Shown: positions 50,601 to 62,600 of the stretch, piece by piece
Numbering within the stretch: position 1 is the stretch's first letter
Layout: each line of letters opens with the position of its first letter
DNA from: Cyrtodaria siliqua
Lineage: Eukaryota > Mollusca > Bivalvia > Adapedonta > Hiatellidae
NCBI GenBank assembly: GCA_037043455.1
Contig: JAWPHD010001808.1
Location: 124,001-188,000 of the forward strand
DNA length: 64,000 bases
Direction of reading: 5' to 3'
Made by a program: the position numbers and the translations under genes
The notes under the pieces: generated by a model
Database searches by the model: none
What the model was told of the DNA's origin: nothing
What the model saw: only the letters and a program-made list of their open reading frames with translations

Positions 50601-53600
50601 TGAAGGCCCTATCGTAGTATTAACGAGGCAAAATATAGCATATTTAACTAAATCAAGGGCCATAACTCCGCTGTTACTGGTTCGATCTGGTTGGTTTTCG
50701 AACTTGTACGAGCTTTCATTGATATTAACAATCTGGTAAAGTTTGGTAAAGATGGGCCGAAAAATGAAGACCCTATCGTCTTAACGAGGCAAAATATAGC
50801 CTTTTTAACTAAATCAAGGGCCATAACTCCGCTGTTACTAGTCAGATCTGGCTGGTTTTTGAACTTATCCGAGCTTTCATTGATATTAACAAGATAGTAA
50901 AGTTTGGTAAAGATCGGATGAAAAATGAAGGCCCTATCGTCTTAACGAGGCAAAATATAGAATTTTTAACTAAATCAAGGGCTATAACTCTGCTGTTGCT
51001 GGTCCGAACTGGCTGGTTTTCGAACTTGTCCAAGCTTTTATTGAAAGTAACAATCTGGTACAGTTTGGTAAAGATCGGATGGAAAATGAAGGCCCTATCG
51101 TCTTAACAAGGCAAAATATAGCATTTTTAACTAAACCAAGGGCCATAACTCCGCTGTTATTGGTCCGACCTGGCTGGTTTTTGAACTTGTCCGAGCTTTC
51201 ATTGATATTAACAATCTGGTAAAGTTTGGTAAAGATCGGATGAAGAATTAAGGCCCTATCGTCTTAACGAGGCAACATACAGCATTTTTAATTAAGTCAA
51301 GGGCCATAACTCCGCTGTTACTGGTTCGATCTGGCTGGTTTTCAAACTTGTTTGAGCTTTCATTGATATTAACAATCTGGTAAAGTTTGGTAAAGATCGG
51401 ATGAAAAATGAAGGCCCTATCGTCTTAACGAGGCAACATATAGCATTTTTAACTAAGTCAAGGCCCATAACCCCGCTGTTACTGGTTCGATCTGGCTGGT
51501 TTTCGAACTTATCCGAGCTTTCATTGATATTAACAACCTGTTATAGTTTGGTAAAGATCGGATGAAAAATGAAGGCCCTATCGTCTTGAGACAAAAGTTA
51601 ACGACGGACGGACGACGGACGGACGACGGACAACTCGCCATCCCATAAAAACAAGAACCTGGGACTAAACAAGTGTACTGAAAACATCAATATTTGAGGT
51701 AATTTGAAGAAGTTATTTGTTCTAAAAAATTTATATGGCAGAAATTCTGAGGAACGTTACACATGCTATTATTCTTGATACCACTGTAATGATGGTAAAG
51801 GTACATACATGCCAATGGTCTGCAAAGTGTTCCATGACAAGAGATATGACGGGAGCCTCCCCGGGTAGCCGGAATGATTCCAGATACTGACGCAGAGCTT
51901 CATCTATACGCATGTCCTCAAAGTGGAATGACCTGTATAAATTATACACATTGTTAAACAAGACTTCATCTACACGCGTCATTCAAAATGGGATGACCTG
52001 TATAAAACACATGTTAATACACAAAGTTCAACAAGACAGTTTTCTTGTAAATGTTCTCAAACTGATATTACAAGGAAAACATAGGGAATATTTTCTTTGT
52101 ATTTTTCTAATATGGTAAATTTCACATCTGTTTAAAGACTATATCTTATTGATATCAACCAATTATATAAACTCAAAGCTTTTGCATTTTTAGTGGGTTC
52201 TACGAAGTAAATCATATAACAAAGGGTTTAGGGGTAAACAAGATTGAAAAATAAATTCCAGGAAAAATAAATTTCTAACAAATGGTTTGTTAAGTGTGAC
52301 CCTGAACTGACGGTCAAGGTCATGGAATATGGTATTGTTGGATAGCTATTGTTCCACTGCAAAATCCAGTTAATTATAAAGCAAGTGTACAGCACAATGA
52401 TAATGATTCTGAAATCAGTAATTATTTAAATCCATGTCAACATACTTGACAAAAGCTTCAAGAAGTTTCATGTTGGATCTCTTGGTGATGTATTCTCCAA
52501 CCATCTTCTTATCAATCTTGGGGTTCTCCTTGATAAAGGTCACGACCTCTCCGGGGTCAAGGGGGTCAGAGAGGAGACCCTGCTCCTGTAGATACGCCAC
52601 ACCCTTGGCGGCTTTATTGTTGAAGTATTCTGTTCCAGTGTGGTAAATCTGTGAAAAGGAATACAAATTTCAAGGGGTGATTGCAAAACTATTGTAACTA
52701 TATATAAACAAAGAAGAAGATGCAAATGTTTCTGGATCAGCCCTCGATTTAAGCACATGAACAATTTACACCAGAACCCTGCTTTTTTGTGCCACACAGC
52801 ATGTAATTAACATTTTTCTTTAACATGGAACATACTCCGCAATGATCGACTAATATCATTACTACTGCCAAAATTTAATAATAAATATTAATTAAACTAA
52901 AGCTACTGGTTTCAGTAGGGGGATAAGTACTTAGAGGTTTATGTAGTGCATTATTACTTTCTCACTATTATGCTAGATTGTATGGTATATAATAAATAAG
53001 GTAAGGCGTCAGCCTTCCTTAATTGAGATCCAAGTATGAATTCCCACTGAGGTTTACTGATTTTACCTTTACTACTTTTAACACTAATAGCTTTAATGAC
53101 CAGGAACATTTTTTAAGAAATGAGACATTTATTGGGAAAAATATTTTTAAAACATACAAATAAACGATGTGTTGTCAAAAGCAGAGTGATAATAAAGAAC
53201 CGACCCTTTTCCTCTGCTTGATGCTCATCAATTCCCCTGCTGTGGGAAGTTCACCTGTCACCTTCATTCTATTAGGTTTGATGCAGGGTCCCTTTCTACT
53301 CTCTCGTAACTTCACCAATGTGTTCCCATCTGAAAAACAAAAGTTCAGTTAACATGTTGAATGTTTTACCGACGAGCATGCAATATGTATGAAATCCAAG
53401 TACAAAACAAATGTCATGAATATATTATTATCGGTAAAAAATATTTTAAAACAATGAACCAAACTTATTTAGACTAAAACTTACCCAAGTGGGCATCTTT
53501 TCCTTGCAATATTTTCTGAGCCATACCATATCCTGTGGTTGGAGGTCCTACAATTTTCTCCTCTTTCTCTCCTTCTACAGACTGAGTTTGCGCCGGCCCC

Positions 53601-56600
53601 TCTGTCATCCCCTGTTCTGGCCCTTCCTCCTTACCAGCCTCACCAGACGGTTTGGTTGTCGACTTCAGTATTCGACTGTGACAGTGCTGCTCTATAGTGT
53701 CGACAACAGTCAGCAGGGCATCCAGAGACAGCAGGTGGGTGGAGAACAAACCAGCAACTGGGAAGGCATTCTGTAAAATATACAGCAAAAGATCATTGAG
53801 AGGTTAACTAAACTGAGATACTTCAATACCATAGAGGAGCCTTTCTATGGCAGGGTAGACTCAGAATCGAGAGATCACAGATTAGAGTTTCACCGGCACG
53901 ACTGAGTTTCTCCTGTGTGTCCTTAGGCAAGACACTACCCTTACCGTCATCTGTCGGAATTGGACGTAAACCAGACAATCTCGTATATTGGAGCCTATCC
54001 TCCAAGTCTGTTAAAGAATCTTTACTATACTAAGAGTAGGACATGTTCCTGTATTCCTATGTATCCTTCCCCTCTCTCTATGTCGTTTCCAAATAATCTA
54101 AATAATGTCTTTATAGGCAAGTAAACAACAACTGAATTATTTATCTGTGTAGAACTATTCTATTATGTCTGTTTTATATAAAGGTCAGTTTGTAGGGAAA
54201 AGATCTCATATTTGCTTTTTGAAAAGAAAATTCAGCAGCAAGTAGAGCAGTTATTACCTTTGACAATAATTTGGTGAGATCCTCAAACAGATTTGTACAG
54301 TAGAGGTCACAGTCGTAATTAAGGTAGAGCTCTGTGACCAGTCCAGGGATCCTCCACAGCTGTACAATAGACTCGAGGGCTAGCTCACGCACCTCGTACG
54401 TTATACGAGGGTGGTCAGACGTTATAATCTCGCTCAACTTTGTCAGAAACATCTGAAGTGGCAGAACATGATACATGTTTATCAATGAAGTGCATACACT
54501 ATGATGATCTATGAATATATATCTAAGTCGATGTCTTGAATTATATTTAACCCAGTAAAGTGAATGATATCAATTTAATCAATAAAAGCAATATTTAGGG
54601 AAACTGTAACAATTTCATTTAAACAATCAGTTTTTGCAATACAATATTTAGTAACAATCTTTACTTTGGCTTTCGGGGGCCTAACTTGCACAGTCCTAAC
54701 TGAGATTCAGTGACCTTGGCTGATGTGACTGCGCTAAGACAAACCTGTTTTGTCCAGCAGTCATGGTGAACTCATGCTCGTACAAAGTGGTTGGCCGATT
54801 ATAAGGCAGTACCACTGTTGTTAGGCCCACCCAGAGTGAGGCATACCGGTAAAGCCCTAAAACACAGTTGCAGGTAAGTCCAAGAGAGCGCACCCGGTTG
54901 CAGGTAGGCCCAGGGACAGCGGTACCTGGCAGGTCCTGGCTCGAGGCAGCTGGTAGGCACAGCAGGAGGAGGTACCTGGTAGACCCCAGAGCCAGACTGC
55001 ACTGATGTGTAGAAAAGAGGTGGCAGGTAGGCCCACTCAGAGCAGTACCTTGCAGGTCATGGCCAGAGGCAGCAGGTAGGCCCGGCAGGAGGCGGTACCC
55101 GGTAGGCCCCAGAGCCAGACTGCAATGACGTATCCGCCAAAATCCACTATAGTACAGTACTATTACAAAAAAGGAAAAGAACCAATTGGGGACTTTCTGG
55201 GCTATTTAAAAGACAAGGTAGCAACAGAGTCTGGTTTAATTACAACACTTACTTCTAGCTGTAGTTTGAGATGCATTCTCATGGATTCAAACAGGAGGAA
55301 ACAAACCCGGAGTGCTGCCGCTGCCAGGGATAGTCTTTCAGATTGGATCAACTGAAACATGTTTAGTACAGTGTTGTGTTTAGGTGACAATAGCTGTATT
55401 TACATGCTCTATAAACCATACAGCAAACATAACAGTACTCCAGAAATGAGCATTAGCATTTCAATACACAAATTGTTTTGAAAATCAAAAGGTTTGACTA
55501 GAATCATTACACAAGTACATATATGTAGTCAAGTGTGCAGACTTCAAACTACTAATTTATTAAACATCATGCTCCACTGACTGTAGCTGGCATATGTCTG
55601 ATTAATTATGTGCACATTATTTTACATGTGATACTGTAGTGAACTTACATTTGGTGTATGTCTGTTTACACAAACTATGTCTTGAGCTATATATTATAAT
55701 AATACATTTATTAACATTTTTTATTAAAAAGCACTGAGGGCTGTTCCAGAAAAACATACATACCCCACGGGGACGGCAATTAAAAACAATATGTAGGTAG
55801 TTACCTCGGATTGATAATTGCATCTGGAGGAGGGTGGGGTAAAAAACAATACACTTCTATAGCGGTGGAAAAGAAAAATGCTTCTGGAGTTATATTCCAT
55901 AAAATAAATTCAAAACGCATATGTATAAAAAAAAATGCAAAAGCTCATTTGATTTCGGAACATTATTTAATAAATACATTTTCGGAAATCAGAAACAGCC
56001 AAAAGCATCTCCGAAATGAAATTCCCGTTTACAGGAGTTGCCTCCCTTACTGTACGAAGATTCGTACTTTTTGCCGAAAAAATTCGGGGACGTCCCAAAA
56101 ATCTAGGGTCCGTCCTACTATTTGGCCACAGAGACAGTGTTTTTTATTTTTCATTTTTCCAATTATGCCGACCCCAAAATTCGAGAAAATGAAGAAGTAA
56201 AAGTATTGTTTTTACATGTGACGATGTGAACAAGGTTCGAATATTATACCCGACCAATGGGACGTAATTTAATGTTTAGAATTGGCCGCAACCAGCAACG
56301 TTTGCACTTGCGCGTGTTGAATCTTTACTACTCACATGTAAATAAATTTTCAAAAGGTGTTTCGAACCAATCTATCAGTGCTTTCGTCGCCAATAATTCT
56401 GGTGATAATAATAATTACTCCATCAATCCCATTTGTTTCAAGACAAGACGGACTCGCGTATAATTGTGTTTCGGATGAAATGCATAATTCAATTCAATTA
56501 TTAAACGATGCCATAATTTGCGCTATTCCAAATAATATCGGAACCCAACTTAAGGAAGGATAAAAAGGATTTTTTACCATGTATGCGGTGATTATGAAAA

Positions 56601-59600
56601 AATATATCCTGTGGTGGGGAGGATGACTTTGTGAGAAAAAATCCAGGGGTGTGGGCGTGGGGCTGGGGTAAGGAATTGACTTCCAGTGGGGTGGGGATGT
56701 TTATGAAAACAAAAATCCTGAGTTTTTTTGCGAGAAAAAAAATCCACGGATTGTGATTTTTGAACTTTTCCAAGGGGAGGTTGTGGTAAGGAAGTGATTT
56801 CCAGGTGTGTGGGCGAGGGTTGGGTTTATTGAGAAAAAAATTCCTGCAGGTGTTTTCGAGAATACCCTGTGGGGATTCTTTCAAAGAGTCGTGCCAACTC
56901 AGGGAAGCCAAAAATAATAATATTAAAAAATAAAATAACATATGGGATCTGTAATTTAAAGTATCTGAAAAAGTGATTTTATATGGCAATATGATGAAAG
57001 CAAATATGAACTTTTCTTGTATTAATGTCTTTATATATAAACGGTTAGTTTTTTTCAAATTGCTGGGTGTGGTGGGGTGGGGGTCGGGGTCTGTTTGACA
57101 AAAACAAATCGCTTCTATAGGGGGAAGCATTGAGCTATTTAACGCTTCTATAGGTAGGTCCTTTGGAGTAAAAATGCAATAGGGGGTAGTCTTAATTTCA
57201 AAGTGCCTTACCCCCAACTATGTATTTTTTTCTGGAATAGCCCTGAACTGTTTTTTCATTCATCTTATTTTCACAAAATCTTATATAATCACAAAGGCAT
57301 ATTTCAAGGATTCAACACAAGACTGCCATACCAATATGTAAATAAAGGAGAAAATACAACAGTGTTGCTCTGAACTGTCGATTTGTTAACCAAGTGTATG
57401 TAAAACGAGTTAAGGAAAACGTACCATGAACAGGTATCTGCACATATCATCCTTGACAAGGAACACGAGAGATGAGAACTGTCCAATGTGGTCTGCCCCG
57501 GACTCCAGGGCTACGGTGGCAAGACTAAGTCCCATGTGAATCATCACATCCGTGTTGTGGCGGTCCACAGGGTTGGTCAGTGATATCAGGAATCTGAACA
57601 ACTCCCTAACACATGGGAGACCATAGGGAATCAGGGGACCATGACCTGAAAAATGATTATATTTATACATAGCTCCTTAATAACATATGGGAGACTTTAC
57701 TGAATTAGTCACATAGAAACTAGCTGGTATATAAACCTTAACTACCGGTAAACAAGACCATAATTATGGTGTCTAGAGCCCAGAACTTCTTTTTTAAAAC
57801 GATTGCTACATGAGGACTGTTTCCTGGTATATAAATGACCAGTTCCCCTACACACGGGAGAATATGCAGTATCTGAGGCCGTGCTTTTTACTTTACTTAT
57901 GCTTCTCCGTAAATTTCAATGTAGATGTTGTTGTTTTTCTTATTTTTTTATATTCCGACTCGTGTTCTCACTGTACTGTATATGTAAATGTGTAGGCTAT
58001 AAAAGTTGTACTGAATGTTTAATTGTGTTCTCACTGTATTGTATATGTAAATGGGTAGGCTATTAACGTTGTACTGAACATTTAATCATGTTCTCACTGT
58101 ATTGTATAATGTAAATGTGTAGGCTATAAACGTTACTGAATGTTTGTGTTCTCACTGTGTTGTATATGTAAATGTGTAGGCTAGTAACGTTGTACTGAAC
58201 GTTTAATCATGTTCTCACTGTACTGTATATGTAAATGGGTAGGCTATTAACGTTGTACTGAACATTTAATCATGTTCTCACTGTATTGTATATGTAAATG
58301 TGTAGGCTATTAACGTTGTACTGAATGTTTAATCATGTTCTCACTGTACTGTATATGTAAATGGGTAGGCTATTAACGTTGTACTGAACATTTAATCATG
58401 TTCTCACTGTACTGTATATGTAAATGTGTAGGCTATTAACGTTGTACTGAACATTTAATCATGTTCTCACTGTATTGTATATGTAAATGTGTAGGCTATT
58501 AACGTTGTACTGAACGTTTAATCATGTTCTCACTGTACTGTATATGTAAATGGGTAGGCTATTAACGTTGTACTGAACATTTAATCATGTTCTCACTGTA
58601 CTGTATATGTAAATGTGTAGGCTATTAACGTTGTACTGAATGTTTAATCATGTTCTCACTGTACTGTATATGTAAATGTGTAGGCTATTAACGTTGTACT
58701 GAATGTTTAATCATGTTCTCACTGTACTGTATATGTAAATGTGTAGGCTATTAACGTTGTACTGAATGTTTAATCATGTTCTCACTGTATTGTATATGTA
58801 AATGTGTAGGCTATTAACGTTGTACTGAATGTTTGTGTTCTCACTGTATTGTATAATGTAAATGTGTAGGCTATTAACATTGTACTGAATGTTTGTGTTC
58901 TCACTGTATTGTATAATGTAAATGTGTAGGCTATTAACATTGTACTGAATGTTTGTGTTCTCACTGTATTGTATATGTAAATGTGTTGGCTATGAACGTT
59001 GTACTGAATGCTTAATGCTGAATAAAGTTATTTATATTTACTTATAGAACTAAACATTAGGAATTTAATCATTTATAAGTGAACATGTATTTTTTCTAGA
59101 ACTTATAAACTTCATTTGTTTATAAATATATGAAGACAAACCCTCATGTCCATGATGGTGTGGTATAAACCTAACCCCGCGGGGGTTCACATAGTCATCT
59201 TTAATAGATCCGTCCGGTGTATCTGTGACTGAGGGCAGTGACTGTGCCAATTCCTCATCCCATGACTCCGACTGTGGCAAACTCAACTCACTGGCCGATC
59301 TTACCAGGCTCTCATCGCTGGGGATTGTCAGGGAAATGTGATCCTGCCATGTATACAAATCAGTTTTACATCAGATTATACATGACTGACATGTAAGAGA
59401 AAACACACTATTCTTAAAATCCTGTTATATGTTTGTTTCATGTGCATATAACTATATTATGTGTGAATTGCCAATGTTAAAGCAAACAAATAAAATCCAT
59501 AAAAGTATAATTTGACAATATTTTATGTGACATACGTGCCAAAAAGGTAAAATACACTTTAAACATCAATTCAAATTTCTTTTAACCTCAACTACAGGAA

Positions 59601-62600
59601 GTAATAGGTCTACGCAAGAAGAAACATGTATGCGCAAAACCAACCGTGCCTATGCAAAACCAAACGTGCCTACACAAGAAGAAATATGTATATGCAAGAA
59701 GAAACATGTATACGCAAGAAGAAACATGTCTACGCAAGAAGAAACTGGTCTACGCAAGAAGAAACATGTCTATGGAAGAAGAAACAGGTCTACACAAGAA
59801 GAAACTGGTCTACGCAAGAAGAAACATGTCTATGGAAGAAGAAACAGGTCTACACAAGAAGAAACATGTCTACGCAAGAAGAAACTGGTCTACGCAAGAA
59901 GAAACATGTCTATGGAAGAAGAAACAGGTCTACACAAGAAGAAACATGTGTAAAAGCAAGAAGAAACACATATGTGCAAGAAGAAACATGTCTCCACAAG
60001 AAGAAACGTGTCTCCGCAAGAAGAAACATGTCTACGCAGGAAGAAACATGTCTACGCAAGAAGAAAAAGGCATACACAAGAAGAAACATGTATACGCAAA
60101 AAGAAACATGTATTTGCAAAGAAAAATATATATATACGCCAGAAGACAATAATTATATGGCGGCCAAATATGGGGAGCATATTTGCCATTAAACTGACAA
60201 ATATATAGGTGTCACACTATTGAAACGCGGACTTCAGTGTATAATCGGTGGTTGATTGAGAGTTGCTGCATACCTTCAAATCTGTATTTGATTCGTTTCT
60301 ACACAGATGTCCCCTTTCATCCCCTTCCTCCATTTCTACAGTCTGTGAAGGTACGTCTTGTCCTGCCTGGCCTGCTTCAGCTAACGCTTCATCATCATCT
60401 GGGTTACTAGCGTCCTGTAGTAAGTACAATCTTAGAAATAAGTAACCAACTCTATCAACAGACAATATCCGGAACTTGTCTGAATGGGTTTTCCATGTCA
60501 GTAGAAATATGGCAGGTCAACTTACATATTGAAAACAAATGTTGCAGAACATTAATTTTCCTTGTACATGTGCCGAACATTGTAACAGTATAGGTTGTTT
60601 GTAACTACATCATGTTAGTGGTATGTCAACAACATCAAGTTCAGACACTTTTTCAGGTCTTATGTTTATAAATAGAATCTCACATTTGTGCTAATTCATT
60701 ATTCATTACTCAACTTTTATAATCGGTCACTTTTCAAAGAATTATATATTTTTTAATAATTCATATTTTCATTTGAAATTTTAACTGGCGTCAGTTAACA
60801 AATATCGCTAGCGATTTATAAAACTTAATCTGCTTGAATGGACTAAAACCTTGTTGATAAACTTAATAAAATATTGGTATGTGTTTCGGTGATTTTCAGT
60901 TTTTAGTATTCGTGTTATTTTCAAAAAACCTGGGTGACCGATTATAAAAGTTGAGTAGTGTATTCGTATATATAAATTCAATCATAATTGAGAAATTTGT
61001 AAGATCCTGTATATAGTATACTTCACTTTTCCACTTTTTTTCAGATCAACCACTAGATTTTTATTTAACTGCTCAACAAGATGTATTATTAATAGAGAAG
61101 CTGCATGAAGAGGAGAGAATACTGAGGCATCTGGAATCAGCCTATTTTTACTATTAAATAGATTCATATTTACATGCCCAAAGAATGGAATCTACAACAT
61201 GAGACTGCCTGATTCACGACCTTATCACATGGACAGATTTTATATTCTAGAGATACTTGAGAGGCTCAAAGGTACAACACACCGCAGGAGAGGATAAACT
61301 TGATAAAAGGTCAATGGGACTTGAATGCCCCGCTCTGCAATTCGGATATTCATAGCAGCAACATGGTTGCTTTTTTTAGTTTTCAGAAACATCAAGCATA
61401 CGTAGATGGACGGTAATTGAAAGCGTGTATGGTAATTGGTGACTTTGAAAGGGAGGTAATAGCAAACTCAACCAGATATAATGAAGTGTAAATGATCAGT
61501 CGATGCACACAGCAGAATGTGTGTAAGGGTGTTATAGCAACACTTCCCCTTTATGTTATTAGTATAATGGTATCATAAATATAAGAAGACATACCCTAAA
61601 GCTGTTGACAATATCGATGATGGTAGAACCTTCTACCGGGGTGGTAGCTATGCTCTCTCTGGTAGCCTGTACATAGGCTACACCTGCATCAGTGACACTA
61701 TCCCCTGCTGAATGTTCAATTCTATCCCTCTGCATGCCTTCCCCAACCTGGGAATAATGAAGACAACGTATGTAGCATTAAGGGAATGATAGGCGCATAC
61801 TACAGTGAATGACATGAAAGTTAAATATTAAATAACAGTGGGACAGGTACATATTAAGAAAATATTAAGATGAAGTGTCAATGAATTATAAAATGCGAGT
61901 ATGAAACTAAATCTACTTTTATGTGTAACATTTAAAGGCAGAGATTCGTTTGTATGAATATCCAATGAAACAGCAAATATATAATGTACATGATGTTATC
62001 AGTGGCAAACATACTCGCTCTTATCTCTGCTGTGCTGTGATTGGCTAATAGCGGGGGTGGGGGTAAATTTGAAATTATAGCAGACAACAAAAAACGTTTT
62101 TGGATGTAGCATTTGTAAGTTATGGATTGATTTTACATTTGACAGAATAAATATCCATGCATTCAAAACAGTTGTGCCAAGTTTCAATAAATTCCGCGAG
62201 GTAGGGGAAATCAATTTTTTTTCTCTAAATGATTATGGACAGTGCACTAACAGAGTAGCCATTTTCATTTGCCACTGCTTTTATATTATGATTTCAACCT
62301 TTTAATTCAAATCACTGAATACACTGTATTACAGAGTTCAGCAATCTTACCGTATCTTCATTTTCTGGAATTCTGTCCAGTTCATCAGTTGATGCCTGTT
62401 CTCCCTCTCTCTGTACCCCTGCCTCTCCCTCTGTTGGTATATTTACTGCTGGGGTTGAACTTTTAGAAGATTGTGATGTTGAATTCTTTCCTTTCTTTGG
62501 TTTTGTCTTTGGGGACTTTTTTCTGCGACCCATACGAGCCTGATCTACTCCACCTGTCCGCATCTTCAACTAAAAACAAGGACAGATTAACAGTGAAGTA

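Noticed and set aside
56501..57217. 238-codon - strand ORF
   Set aside because: Lies within a transposon's G-rich repetitive interior; low complexity and no recognisable domain.
59626..60192. Lys/Glu/Arg-rich 188-codon ORF
   Set aside because: 20-bp array; the same peptide cycles through all three frames, which is expected from the unit length.
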